DNA of 64,000 nt. It comes from Vogesella margarita. Its GTDB lineage: Bacteria; Pseudomonadota; Gammaproteobacteria; Burkholderiales; Chromobacteriaceae. The stretch's first letter is position 1. Each line of letters starts with the position of its first letter. Made by a program: the position numbers and the translations under genes. Under the pieces are notes generated by a model that saw only the letters and a list, made by a program, of their open reading frames with translations, made no database searches and had not been told where the DNA came from. Of this stretch, positions 45,270 through 54,657 are shown in pieces. The DNA lies in the NCBI RefSeq assembly GCF_028548475.1, contig NZ_JAQQLE010000007.1, positions 62,001 to 126,000 on the forward strand, read 5' to 3'.

Positions 45270-46060
45270 ACCGCCACCTCCGCCTTGATATGCGGATGCG
45301 GATCGTAGCCTTCCAGCGTGAAATCCTCGAACTTGAAGGCAAACAGGTCGTTGACCTCCGGGTTGATGCGCATCGTCGGCAATGGCCGCGGTTCGCGCGT
45401 CAGCTGCAGGTGCGCCTGCTCGAAGTGGTTGCTATAAATGTGTGCGTCACCCAGCGTGTGCACGAAATCACCCGGTTTCAGGCCGCACACCTGCGCCACC
45501 ATCATGGTCAGCAGCGCGTAGCTCGCGATATTGAATGGCACGCCGAGGAAGATGTCCGCCGAGCGCTGGTACAGCTGGCAGGACAGCTTGCCGTCCGCCA
45601 CGTAGAACTGGAACAGGCTGTGGCACGGCGGCAGCGCCATCTCGTCCACCAGTGCCGGGTTCCACGCCGACACCATCAGCCGGCGTGAGTCCGGATTACG
45701 GCGGATCATGTCCAGCACATTGGCGATCTGGTCGATGTGGCGGCCATCCGGCGCCGGCCAGCTGCGCCACTGGTAGCCGTACACCGGGCCGAGGTCGCCG
45801 TTTTCGTCGGCCCACTCGTCCCAGATGCGGACACCATTTTCCTGCAGGTAGCGGATATTGGTGTCGCCGGACAGGAACCACAGCAGCTCGTGAATGATGG
45901 AGCGCAGGTGGCACTTCTTGGTGGTCACCAGCGGAAAACCGGCGGCGAGGTCGAAGCGCATCTGGTAGCCGAATACCGAGCGCGTGCCGGTGCCGGTGCG
46001 ATCGGACTTGTCGGCGCCGTGCGCCAGCACGTGCTGCATCAGGTCGAGATACTGTTTCAT
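45266..46060 (-). CDS. thyA: Thymidylate synthase
   Basis: A 264-residue enzyme that methylates dUMP with methylene-tetrahydrofolate; length equals E. coli ThyA. Motifs: [29 protein letters not shown], catalytic Cys in [12 protein letters not shown] (about 146), [20 protein letters not shown] and the C-terminal AEVAV-type end. ATG 46060 gives MKQYLDL, as in E. coli. It is translationally coupled to folA and divergent from flhB. Confidence 0.97.
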   Translation of the reverse strand: MKQYLDLMQHVLAHGADKSDRTGTGTRSVFGYQMRFDLAAGFPLVTTKKCHLRSIIHELLWFLSGDTNIRYLQENGVRIWDEWADENGDLGPVYGYQWRSWPAPDGRHIDQIANVLDMIRRNPDSRRLMVSAWNPALVDEMALPPCHSLFQFYVADGKLSCQLYQRSADIFLGVPFNIASYALLTMMVAQVCGLKPGDFVHTLGDAHIYSNHFEQAHLQLTREPRPLPTMRINPEVNDLFAFKFEDFTLEGYDPHPHIKAEVAV

Positions 46061-46225
46061 GGCCACATCCGCAAAGAAAAACCGCCCGATTCTACCCGCA
46101 AGTCACCGCGCCGTCTAAAACCGGCTGGCCACAAGGCTTGTCCCGCAACAAACCAACGGCGGATGAAATAGGCTACCATCCCGCCATTACCATCCTCCAT
46201 ACGCAAAGGGTCCGCACAGGCAGCC

Positions 46226-47389
46226 ATGGCTGAAGACTCAGACAAGGAAGACCGCACCGAATCACCCTCGGCGCGGAAACTGGAACAGGCGCGCGAAGAC
46301 GGCAACGTCCCCCGCTCGCGCGAACTGAACACCTTTGCCGTCACCATGGCAGGCCTGGCCCTGCTTATCGCCACCGGTGGCCAGCTGTTTGTCGCCATGA
46401 AGGAGAGCATGATCGCCTGGTTCACCTTCAACCAGGAGAGCCTGCGCGATCCGCTGGTCATCATGGAGCGGCTGCGACAAAGCGTGCAGGACGTGCTACT
46501 GGAAATGGCGCCGCTGCTGGGCGGGCTGTTTCTGGTGGCGGCGCTGACACCGCTACTGATCGGCGGCTGGAACTTCACCAGCAAGGGCTTCATGCCCAAT
46601 TTCGGCAAACTCAATCCGCTCAGCGGCATCAAGCGCCTGTTCTCGGTCAATGCCGCCACCGAGGGGCTGAAGGCGGTGCTGAAAAGTGCGCTGATCGGCG
46701 GTGTCGCCACCTGGACGATATGGAACGAGCGCGACGAGCTGATGGGGCTGATCAGCATGCCGCTGGACGGCGCGCTGATCAAGCTGGTGGCGCTGATGGA
46801 ACACACCTTTCTGGTGGTGGTCGGCGCCATGCTGCTGCTGGTGGCGCTGGATGTGCCGTTCCAGCTGTGGCAGTACCACAAGAACCTGCGCATGACCAAG
46901 GAAGAAGTAAAACAGGAATACAAGCAGCAGGAAGGCTCGCCCGAGGTCAAGGGCCGCATCCGCCAGCTGCAGCGCGAAGCGGCACGCAAGCGCATGATGC
47001 AGGAGGTTCCCAACGCCAACGTAATTGTAACCAACCCGACTCACTATGCCGTTGCATTCAAGTATGATGAGCAGATGGCTGCGCCGGTGCTGATCGCCAA
47101 GGGCAGCCTGAAGCTGGCCGAACGCATCATCAATGCCGGACAGGAGCACCGCATCGCCATCCTGCGCGCCCCCAGTTTTGCCCGCGCACTGTACTTCAAC
47201 GTCGAGCTGGGCGAGCAGATTCCGTCGCAGCTGTATACCGCCGCCGCGCAGGTGCTGGCCTATATCCACCAGCTGAAACACTTCGAGCAGAAAGGCGGTC
47301 TAGCCCCGGTTTTCCCCGACCAGCTGGACGTCCCGGCCGAACTTGACCCCGAAAGCAAACGCCAGCAACATACGCCGCCAAAAACCTAA
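46226..47389 (+). CDS. flhB: Flagellar type III export switch protein
   Basis: A 387-residue inner-membrane export gate protein with four N-terminal helices and a cytoplasmic C-terminal domain. The autocleavage motif NPTH is in VIVTNPTHYAVAFKYDEQ, needed for switching from rod/hook to filament substrates. It heads the flagellar block in the order flhB-flhA-flhF-flhG-fliA-mot. It lies 24 bases before flhA. The start begins MAEDSDKEDRTE, typical for FlhB. Confidence 0.96.
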   Translation: MAEDSDKEDRTESPSARKLEQAREDGNVPRSRELNTFAVTMAGLALLIATGGQLFVAMKESMIAWFTFNQESLRDPLVIMERLRQSVQDVLLEMAPLLGGLFLVAALTPLLIGGWNFTSKGFMPNFGKLNPLSGIKRLFSVNAATEGLKAVLKSALIGGVATWTIWNERDELMGLISMPLDGALIKLVALMEHTFLVVVGAMLLLVALDVPFQLWQYHKNLRMTKEEVKQEYKQQEGSPEVKGRIRQLQREAARKRMMQEVPNANVIVTNPTHYAVAFKYDEQMAAPVLIAKGSLKLAERIINAGQEHRIAILRAPSFARALYFNVELGEQIPSQLYTAAAQVLAYIHQLKHFEQKGGLAPVFPDQLDVPAELDPESKRQQHTPPKT

Positions 47390-47413
47390 CGCAGCACGTC
47401 ATCGCAACGAGGC

Positions 47414-49495
47414 ATGAACACACTGCAGGACTTCCTGAAAAAGATTGATCTGAACACCCTGGCAGGCCCGGTCCTGATCATCCTGGTACTTGCCATGATG
47501 GTGTTGCCGCTGCCGCCGGTGCTGCTGGACATCTTCTTTACCTTCAATATCGCCGTCTCCATCATCGTGCTGATGGTGGGTATCAACACGCGCGAACCGC
47601 TGGAATTTTCCTCCTTTCCCTCGGTGCTGCTGATCACCACCCTGCTGCGCCTGTCGCTGAACGTGGCCAGTAGCCGGGTGATCCTGCTGGAGGGCCATAA
47701 TGGCTCCAGCGCCGCCGGCGCGGTGATCGAGTCCTTTGCCCACTTCCTGATCGGCGACAACGTCACCATCGGTATCGTGGTGTTCATCATCCTCACCATC
47801 ATCAACTTTGTGGTGATCACCAAGGGTGCCGGCCGTATCGCCGAAGTGTCGGCCCGCTTCGCGCTGGACGCGATGCCCGGCAAGCAGATGGCGATCGATG
47901 CCGACCTCAACGCCGGCCTGATCGGCGAGGACGAGGCGCGCACCCGCCGCGCCAAGATCGGCGAAGAGGCCAACTTCTTCGGTTCGATGGACGGTGCCTC
48001 CAAGTTCGTGCGCGGCGATGCCGTGGCCGGCATCATGATCATCGTGATCAACATCGTCGGCGGCCTGATCATCGGCATCGTGCAGCACGACCTGCCGGTG
48101 GCCGAGGCCGCCAAGACCTACACCCTGCTCACCATCGGCGACGGCCTGGTGGCGCAGATCCCGGCACTGATCATCTCCACCGCCGCCGGCATGGTGGTGG
48201 CGCGGGTCGGCACCGAAAAAGGCCTGTCGGAACAGCTGCTGGGGCAGATGTTCTCCAACCCGACGGTGCTGTACCTCACCGCCGCGGTGATCGGCATGCT
48301 GGGCCTGATCCCGAACATGCCGCACGTCGCCTTCCTGATGATCGCCGCCATCCTCGCCGGCACCGCGCGCTGGCTGGAAATCAGCGCCACGCGCCGCGCC
48401 ACACAGCCGGCCGAGATCGAGGTACTGCCGCCGGCGGTGCTGGACCAGCCACTGACCGAAGTCAGCTGGAAAGACGTGCAGCCGGTCGATGCCCTCGGGC
48501 TGGAGGTCGGTTACCGCCTGATTCCGCTGGTCGACCGCGAGCAGGACGGCGAGCTGTTGCGCCGCATCCGCGGCATCCGCAAGAAAATGGCGCAGGAACT
48601 CGGCTTCCTGGTGCCACCGGTACACATCCGCGACAACCTGGAAATCCGCCCCAACGCCTACCGCATCCTGCTCAAGGGCGTGGAAGTGGGCAGTGGCGAA
48701 GCCTTCGTCGGCCAGTTCATGGCCATCAACCCCGGCCAGGTCAGCGGCGAGCTGCAAGGTACCCCGACCACCGACCCGGCCTTCGGCCTGCCGGCAATCT
48801 GGATCGACGCCAGCAAGCGCGACGAGGCGCAGACGCTGGGCTATACCGTGGTCGACGCCAGCACCGTGGTCGCCACCCACCTGTCCAACCTGCTGCAGAC
48901 CCACGCCGCCGAACTGCTCGGCCGCGAGGAAGTGCAGGCGCTGATCGACCACCAGGCCAAGGAAGCGCCGAAACTGATCGAGGATCTGGTGCCGAAGGTG
49001 GTGCCGATCGGCACGCTGCAAAAAGTGCTGCAGCAACTGCTGACCGACGGCATCCACCTGCGCGACTTCCGCACCATCATCGAGACGCTGGCCGACCACG
49101 TCGGCGTCACCGCCGACATCGACGAGCTGACCTCGGCGGTACGTACTGCACTGTCGCGCGCCATCGTGCAGCAGCTGTTCCCCGGCGAGCAGGAGCTGCC
49201 GCTGATGACGCTGGACCCGCAGCTGGAAGGCATTCTGCTGCAGGCAGTACAAAGCAAGGGCGGCGGTCTGGAGCCGGGGCTGGCGGAAAACCTGCTGGCC
49301 AATGCCGCGGAACAATCGGAACAAGTCGAAAACCAGGGCTTTAATCCCGTATTATTGACCCCACCGGCATTACGGCCTTTGCTGGCACGCTTTCTGCGCC
49401 GCGCACTGCCGCAGTTACGCGTGATTTCGCATAATGAAATACCGGACAGCAAATCCATTCGTATAATTGCGGTGATCGGGGGGAGCAAAAGCTAA
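47414..49495 (+). CDS. flhA: Flagellar export apparatus protein
   Basis: A 693-residue protein with eight N-terminal membrane helices and a large cytoplasmic ring domain that receives export substrates and chaperones. The conserved FHIPEP-type region is represented by FARFALDAMPGKQMAIDADLNAGLI (between helices 4 and 5). Normal length for the family. It is 6 bases before flhF. Confidence 0.96.
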   Translation: MNTLQDFLKKIDLNTLAGPVLIILVLAMMVLPLPPVLLDIFFTFNIAVSIIVLMVGINTREPLEFSSFPSVLLITTLLRLSLNVASSRVILLEGHNGSSAAGAVIESFAHFLIGDNVTIGIVVFIILTIINFVVITKGAGRIAEVSARFALDAMPGKQMAIDADLNAGLIGEDEARTRRAKIGEEANFFGSMDGASKFVRGDAVAGIMIIVINIVGGLIIGIVQHDLPVAEAAKTYTLLTIGDGLVAQIPALIISTAAGMVVARVGTEKGLSEQLLGQMFSNPTVLYLTAAVIGMLGLIPNMPHVAFLMIAAILAGTARWLEISATRRATQPAEIEVLPPAVLDQPLTEVSWKDVQPVDALGLEVGYRLIPLVDREQDGELLRRIRGIRKKMAQELGFLVPPVHIRDNLEIRPNAYRILLKGVEVGSGEAFVGQFMAINPGQVSGELQGTPTTDPAFGLPAIWIDASKRDEAQTLGYTVVDASTVVATHLSNLLQTHAAELLGREEVQALIDHQAKEAPKLIEDLVPKVVPIGTLQKVLQQLLTDGIHLRDFRTIIETLADHVGVTADIDELTSAVRTALSRAIVQQLFPGEQELPLMTLDPQLEGILLQAVQSKGGGLEPGLAENLLANAAEQSEQVENQGFNPVLLTPPALRPLLARFLRRALPQLRVISHNEIPDSKSIRIIAVIGGSKS

Positions 49496-49501
49496 CGCAT
49501 C

Positions 49502-50926
49502 ATGGTGGTCAGAAAGTTCTACGGCAAAACAACACGGGATGCGCTACGCCAGGTTCGCGAAGAACTGGGCGCCGACGCGCTGATCCTGTCCAACCGCCCT
49601 ACCCTGGGCGGTGGCGTAGAGATCATGGCCGTCGCCGATGCCGATGTTTCCGCGCTGGCCACCACCCTGACGCCGCCGTCGCAGCCGAAACACCCGCCGC
49701 GCAATGCGCCGACCCCGGCCCCCGTGCCGCCGGCCACCGCTGGCGGCAGCATGAACCGCGCCATCGCCCGCACCTACGCGATGCCGGTGGAGCCGCTGGA
49801 AGCGCCGGCCGTGCCGACGCCACCGCCGCCGCAACCGAAAGCCAGCGCCGAACCGAAACCCTTCCTCGCCCACGTGCAGGACAACAGCCCTCCGCCGAAG
49901 GCCGCAGCACAGCCGCAGGCGGCCGCCGCCCGGCCTGCGGCCAACGTTGCCAGCAACAGCGACGCCGAGCGCGAGCAGATGGCGCAGGAACTGAAACAGA
50001 TCGGCGACGAGATCAAGCAGCTGCGCAGCCTGCTGCAGAGCCAGCTGGCCGGTTTCGCCTGGTCGGACATGGAGCAGCGCACGCCCAACCGCGCCGAGCT
50101 GTTCCGCCACTTGCTCACCGCCGGTTTCAGCTCGACGCTGATCCGCCAGCTGACGCAGAAGCTGCCGCCGCAGTACGAAGGCGACGTCGCGCAGAAGTGG
50201 GCGCGCTCGGCGCTGATCCACAACCTGAAGTGCATGGACCCGCAGCACGACCCGATCGAACGCGGCGGCATCTACGCGTTGGTCGGCCCCACCGGCGTCG
50301 GCAAGACCACCACTGTCGCCAAGCTGGCCGCCCGCGCCACCATGCGCCACGGCGCGCAGAACGTGGCGCTGATCACCACCGACACCTACCGTATCGGCGC
50401 GCAGGACCAGCTGCGCATCTACGGCAAGATCCTGGGCGTACCGGTGTTCTCGGTACAGAACGAGGGCGACCTGCAGCTGACGCTGGCCGATCTCGCGCAG
50501 CGCAGGATCGTGCTGATCGACACCGTCGGCATGGGCCAGCGCGACGCGCGGGTGCAGGCGCAGCTGGACATGTTCAACCAGACCGGCCGCCCGGTGGAGC
50601 GCCTGCTGTTGCTGGCGGCCAACGCCGACGGCCACACGCTGGAAGACGTGGTGCGCCACTATCGCGGCGACGGCCTCGCCGGCGCCATCCTGTCCAAGAT
50701 CGACGAGGCGCTGATGCTGGGGCCGGGACTGGACGTGGTGATCCGCCACCGCCTGCGCCTGTTCTACGTCACCAACGGCCAGCGCGTGCCGGAAGACATC
50801 CACGCAGCGCACGCCGAGCTGCTGATCGACCGCGCACTGCGCGCCGCGCAACTGGCCTCGCCGTTCAATCCGGAAAGCGATGAAATGGCGATGCTCAATG
50901 CCGCCCAGTCCGGCTGGCTGTCATGA
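49502..50926 (+). CDS. flhF: Flagellar biogenesis SRP-like GTPase
   Basis: A 474-residue SRP-family GTPase that places flagella at the cell pole. The N-terminal basic region (MVVRKFYGKTTRDALRQVREELG) is followed by a Pro/Ala-rich linker (about 55-150), the N domain and the G domain: P-loop GPTGVGKTTT (about 262-271), DTYRIGAQDQLRIYG and DTVGMGQRD. Its presence with flhG suggests polar flagellation. It overlaps flhG by 4 bases. Variant repeats occur near 49938. Confidence 0.94.
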   Translation: MVVRKFYGKTTRDALRQVREELGADALILSNRPTLGGGVEIMAVADADVSALATTLTPPSQPKHPPRNAPTPAPVPPATAGGSMNRAIARTYAMPVEPLEAPAVPTPPPPQPKASAEPKPFLAHVQDNSPPPKAAAQPQAAAARPAANVASNSDAEREQMAQELKQIGDEIKQLRSLLQSQLAGFAWSDMEQRTPNRAELFRHLLTAGFSSTLIRQLTQKLPPQYEGDVAQKWARSALIHNLKCMDPQHDPIERGGIYALVGPTGVGKTTTVAKLAARATMRHGAQNVALITTDTYRIGAQDQLRIYGKILGVPVFSVQNEGDLQLTLADLAQRRIVLIDTVGMGQRDARVQAQLDMFNQTGRPVERLLLLAANADGHTLEDVVRHYRGDGLAGAILSKIDEALMLGPGLDVVIRHRLRLFYVTNGQRVPEDIHAAHAELLIDRALRAAQLASPFNPESDEMAMLNAAQSGWLS

Positions 50927-51786
50927 GCGTGCTGGATCAGGCCTCCGGGCTGCGCCGCCAGGCGCGGCACGACTACCCGCCCTCCTTCGCCTTTTTTGGT
51001 GCCGACAAGTGCGGCCAGAGCAGTGTTGCCGGCGAGCTGGCGGCCGCGCTGGCGCTGCAGCGGCAACGCCCGCTGCTGATCGAGCACCGCAACGGCCAGC
51101 AACTGGCGCGCCGCCTCGGCCTGCCGGCCGCCGGCACGTTGGGTAGCGTCGCGGTCAGCCTCGGCGACCTCAACGAACTGATGGTCGGCAACCGCCACGG
51201 CCTGACCCTCATCAACCTCGCCGCCAGCGTCGACGAGCGCACGCGGCTGTCGCCGCGCATCTGGCGCCGCCTGATCAACGAGTTCGCGTCGGTGGAGCAG
51301 GACGCGGCGCTGCTGCTGCTGGATACCCCGCCGCTGGGCGAAGACCCCGGCCCCTGCTGCATCGCCGACAATCTGGTACTGGTGCTCAGCCCGTCCTCCG
51401 ACAGCCTGATGGGCGGCTACGCGCAGCTGAAACGCCTGGCGCAGGACTACGCGCGCCGCCGCTTCAACGTGCTGGTCAACCGTGCGGCCAACTTTGACGA
51501 GGCGCAGGCGATCTTCAGCCGCCTGCAGCGCGTGGCCGGCGACTACCTGCCGGTCGGCCTGCGCTGGGTCGGCTTTGTGCCGGATGACAACACCATCAGA
51601 AAGAGTCAGACTTTGCGGCGCCCGGTGGTGGAGGCGTTTCCGGACAGCGAGGCCGCCCACGCCTACCTGCAGCTGGCGCAGATGCTGCCGCAGTGGCACG
51701 CCCCCGACGACGACACTCCGCGCGGCAGTTATCTCGAACAACTTTTAATGACAAGCAAAGCGCTTGCAGATTTGACAGGTCATTAA
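50923..51786 (+). CDS. flhG: FlhG/FleN-like MinD-family ATPase with degenerate P-loop
   Basis: A 287-residue protein in the position and length of FlhG, which limits flagellar number. The fold is recognisable (LLLLDTPPLGEDPGPCCIADNLVLVLSPSSDSLMGGYAQLKRL, then NVLVNRAANFDEAQAIFSRL). The deviant Walker A normally KGGVGK[ST] is changed to GADKCGQSS (about 25-33), so the invariant lysine is Gln and the signature N-terminal lysine is lost. Switch regions are also weak. It may have lost ATP-driven dimerisation, or use a different mode. It overlaps flhF and lies 2 bases before fliA. Confidence 0.82.
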   Translation: MSVLDQASGLRRQARHDYPPSFAFFGADKCGQSSVAGELAAALALQRQRPLLIEHRNGQQLARRLGLPAAGTLGSVAVSLGDLNELMVGNRHGLTLINLAASVDERTRLSPRIWRRLINEFASVEQDAALLLLDTPPLGEDPGPCCIADNLVLVLSPSSDSLMGGYAQLKRLAQDYARRRFNVLVNRAANFDEAQAIFSRLQRVAGDYLPVGLRWVGFVPDDNTIRKSQTLRRPVVEAFPDSEAAHAYLQLAQMLPQWHAPDDDTPRGSYLEQLLMTSKALADLTGH

Positions 51787-51788
51787 AT

Positions 51789-52529
51789 ATGGCAGTAGCA
51801 AACAAGTGGCAGGCCTATCAGCTGCACAGCCAGCGCGACACCATCGACATCAACCAGCACGCGCCGCTGGTCAAGAAGCTGGCCAGCTTGATGATGGCGC
51901 GCCTGCCGGCCAGCGTGGACATCAACGACCTGATCCAGGTCGGCACCATCGGCCTGATCGAGGCCGCGCGCCAGTTCGACAGCGCACAGGGCGTGCAGTT
52001 TGAAACCTTCGCCAGCCAGCGCATCCGCGGCGCGATGCTGGACGAGCTGCGCCGCGAGGACTGGCTGCCGCGCCAGGCGCGACGCAATGTGCGCCAGATC
52101 GAAAGCGCCATCCACCAGCTGGAACAGCAACTGGGTCGCAGCCCGGCGGAAGGCGAGATCGCCGACAGCCTGTCCATGCCGCTGGCGGAATACCAGGCGA
52201 TGCTGGCGGAGTGCAAGGGGCTGACCCTGGTGCACTTCGAAGACTTCCACGACGACGAAGGCAACGGCAGCAGGCAGATCGACAATATCGTCGACGGCGA
52301 CGCCGCCACCCCGCTGGACAACCTCGCCGACGAGCACTTCCGCGGCGCGCTGATCGACGCCATCAAGCAGCTGCCGGAGCGCGACCAGCTGGTGATGAGC
52401 CTGTACTACGAGCAGGACCTCAACCTGAAAGAAATCGGCGCCGTGCTGGGCGTCTCCGAATCCCGCGTCTCGCAGCTGCACAGCCAGGCCATCGCCCGCC
52501 TGCGCACGCGCCTGCGCGACTGGACCTGA
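51789..52529 (+). CDS. fliA: Flagellar sigma factor (sigma-28)
   Basis: A 246-residue sigma-70-family factor for late flagellar and chemotaxis genes. Region 2 is LVKKLASLMMARLPASVDINDLIQVGTIGLIEAARQFD, with FETFASQRIRGAMLDELRREDWLPR; region 4 is QLPERDQLVMSLYYEQDLNLKEIGAVLGVSESRVSQLHSQAIARLR. ATG 51789 is chosen; no family similarity precedes it. It follows flhG by 2 bases, so it belongs to the same transcript. Confidence 0.96.
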   Translation: MAVANKWQAYQLHSQRDTIDINQHAPLVKKLASLMMARLPASVDINDLIQVGTIGLIEAARQFDSAQGVQFETFASQRIRGAMLDELRREDWLPRQARRNVRQIESAIHQLEQQLGRSPAEGEIADSLSMPLAEYQAMLAECKGLTLVHFEDFHDDEGNGSRQIDNIVDGDAATPLDNLADEHFRGALIDAIKQLPERDQLVMSLYYEQDLNLKEIGAVLGVSESRVSQLHSQAIARLRTRLRDWT

Positions 52530-52547
52530 ATACGGAAACCATAGCCT

Positions 52548-53297
52548 GTGGATAAAATCAGCCTCATTGCCATCATCGGCGGCCTGACCGCCATCCTGGC
52601 CGGACAAGCACTGGAAGGCGGCCACATCAGCTCGCTGCTGCAGGTCACCGCCTTCATGATCGTCATCGGCGGCACCTTCAGCGCGGTGATGCTGCAGTCG
52701 ACGCCCAAGCAGTTCCTCACCGGCCTGCGCATGGCCGGCTGGGTGCTGCGCCCGCCGGTGCACGACCAGGAAAAACTGATCCGCGATATCGTCAGCTGGA
52801 GCCAGGCGGCACGACGCGGCGGCCTGCTGTCGCTGGAAGGCTATATCAACAACCAGAAGGACCCGTTCGTGCGCAAGGGGCTGCAGATGCTGGTTGACGG
52901 CGCCGAGCCGCAGATCATCCGCGACGTGCTGGAAACCGAGATCGGCATCTTCGAGCACGCGCGCAAGCAGGCGGCCAAGATCTGGGAATCCGCCGGCGGC
53001 TACGCGCCGACGATGGGCATTCTCGGCGCGGTGCTGGGCCTGATCCACGTGATGGAGAATCTGTCCGATCCGTCCAAGCTCGGCGGCGGCATCGCGGTCG
53101 CCTTTGTCGCCACCGTGTACGGCGTCGGCATCGCCAACCTGTTCCTGCTGCCGATCGCCAACAAGCTGAAAAACCTGATCAACCTGGAGGTCAACCTCAA
53201 GGAGCTGACGCTGGAAGGCCTGATCGCCATCGCCAACGGCGAGAATCCGCGCATCATCGAGGCGCGCCTGCGCAGCTTCCTCGGCCTCAACGACTGA
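52548..53297 (+). CDS. motC: Flagellar motor stator protein, MotA/MotC type
   Basis: A 249-residue stator subunit with four hydrophobic helices: two near the N-terminus, two at about 150-200. The cytoplasmic loop SWSQAARRGGLLSLEGYI holds the charged residues that touch FliG. The GTG start at 52548 follows fliA by 18 bases. In Pseudomonas motC is followed by motD, but here a terminator and the convergent trpS come next, so the MotB-like partner must be elsewhere. Confidence 0.88.
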   Translation: MDKISLIAIIGGLTAILAGQALEGGHISSLLQVTAFMIVIGGTFSAVMLQSTPKQFLTGLRMAGWVLRPPVHDQEKLIRDIVSWSQAARRGGLLSLEGYINNQKDPFVRKGLQMLVDGAEPQIIRDVLETEIGIFEHARKQAAKIWESAGGYAPTMGILGAVLGLIHVMENLSDPSKLGGGIAVAFVATVYGVGIANLFLLPIANKLKNLINLEVNLKELTLEGLIAIANGENPRIIEARLRSFLGLND

Positions 53298-53317
53298 GGC
53301 AGCCCGATCCACGACAC

Positions 53318-53400
53318 TGCGGCCAACCTTGTCCCGCATGGCCGACAAAAACCCCCGCCAGCTTCCGCCGGCGGGGGTTTTGCCTTGCAAGGTTGGCCGA
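53318..53400. repeat. Inverted uptake-like motifs flanking a terminator
   Basis: TGCGGCCAACCTTG (53318-53331) and CAAGGTTGGCCGA (53388-53400) lie as an inverted pair on either side of the strong terminator at 53348-53381. They can extend the hairpin into a larger structure. The right copy has one mismatch from the core. Confidence 0.75.
53348..53381. terminator. Bidirectional terminator between motC and trpS
   Basis: Perfect 12-bp stem AAAACCCCCGCC (53348-53359) and GGCGGGGGTTTT (53370-53381) with a 10-base loop. It serves the rightward flagellar operon and the leftward trpS transcript. Confidence 0.9.
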
Positions 53401-53426
53401 AATAGCGGCCAGTCCGGGGATGGCGC

Positions 53427-54623
53427 TCAGTAGCCCAGGCCCATCGCCTCGCGCACTTCCTTCATCGTCTCGCGCGCCACCAGTTCCGCCTTGTGGCAGC
53501 CCTCGAACACGATCTCCTTGACCAGGTTCGGGTTGGCCAGGTACTTCTCGGCGCGCTCGAACATCGGCTGCTGCTCGCGCACCACCGCCTCGATCACCGG
53601 CTGCTTGCACTCCAGACAGCCGATGCCGGCGCTGGTACAGCCAGCCTTCACCCACTGCTTGGTATCGTCGCCGCTGTACACCTCGTGCAGCTGCCACACC
53701 GGGCACTTGTCCGGATTACCGGCGTCGGTGCGGCGCACGCGGGCCGGGTCGGTCGGCATCGCGCGGATCTTCTTGCTGACCTCTTCCGGCGTCTCGCGCA
53801 TGGTGATGGTGTTCTTGTACGACTTCGACATCTTGTTGCCGTCCAGCCCCGGCATCTTCGACGCCGCGGTCAGCAGGGCCTCGCTCTCCGGCAGGATGAT
53901 CTTGCCCTTGTTTTCCAGATAGCCCTGCAGCCGCTCGCGGTCGCTGTTGCCCAGGTTCTGGCTGGCAGCCAGCAGCTCGCGCGCCGCCAGCAGCGCCTCG
54001 CCGTCGCCGTCCTGCAGGTAGCGGGTACGCAGCTGCTCGAACTGCTTGCCGGCCTTGCCGATCTTCTTCACCGCCGCTTTTGCCAGCTCCTCGAAGTTCG
54101 GCTCACGGCCGTACAGGTTGTTGAAGCGGCGCGCCACTTCGCGCGTCAGCTCGATGTGCGGCACCTGGTCTTCGCCGACCGGCACCAGCCCGGCCTTGTA
54201 CACCAGGATGTCGGCGGCCTGCAGCAGCGGATAGCCGAGGAAGCCGTAGGTGGCCAGATCCTTGTGGTTCAGCTTGTCCATCTGGTCCTTGTAGGTCGGC
54301 ACCCGCTCCAGCCAGCCCAGCGGCGTCACCATCGACAGCGCCAGGTGCAGCTCGGCGTGCTGCGGCACCTTGGACTGGATGAAGATGGTCGACTGCTCCG
54401 GATCGACGCCGGAGGCCAGCCAGTCGATCACCATTTCCCAGATCGACTTCTCGATGATGGCGACTTCGTCGTAGTTGGTGGTCAGCGCGTGCCAGTCGGC
54501 GACCATGAAGTAGCAGTCGTGGCGGGTTTGCAGCTCGACCCAGTTCTTGATCACGCCGTGGTAGTGGCCCAGGTGCAGGCTGCCCGTCGGGCGCATGCCG
54601 GAAAGAATGCGGTTGGCAAACAT
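53427..54623 (-). CDS. trpS: Tryptophanyl-tRNA synthetase
   Basis: A 398-residue class Ic aminoacyl-tRNA synthetase. The HIGH-like motif is HLGH (17-20) and KMSKS is near 264-268 (DGNKMSKSYKNTI). The protein is longer than E. coli TrpS (334) and belongs to the longer proteobacterial form with an insert (about 190-255) before KMSKS. The C-terminal part has a Cys-rich CPVWQLHEVYSG and AGCTSAGIGCLECK segment. It is last in a leftward cluster, after the M50 protease gene. Confidence 0.95.
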   Translation of the reverse strand: MFANRILSGMRPTGSLHLGHYHGVIKNWVELQTRHDCYFMVADWHALTTNYDEVAIIEKSIWEMVIDWLASGVDPEQSTIFIQSKVPQHAELHLALSMVTPLGWLERVPTYKDQMDKLNHKDLATYGFLGYPLLQAADILVYKAGLVPVGEDQVPHIELTREVARRFNNLYGREPNFEELAKAAVKKIGKAGKQFEQLRTRYLQDGDGEALLAARELLAASQNLGNSDRERLQGYLENKGKIILPESEALLTAASKMPGLDGNKMSKSYKNTITMRETPEEVSKKIRAMPTDPARVRRTDAGNPDKCPVWQLHEVYSGDDTKQWVKAGCTSAGIGCLECKQPVIEAVVREQQPMFERAEKYLANPNLVKEIVFEGCHKAELVARETMKEVREAMGLGY

Positions 54624-54657
54624 GGTGTGTCGGGTTCCGTGAGTGACAGGTTAAGGC

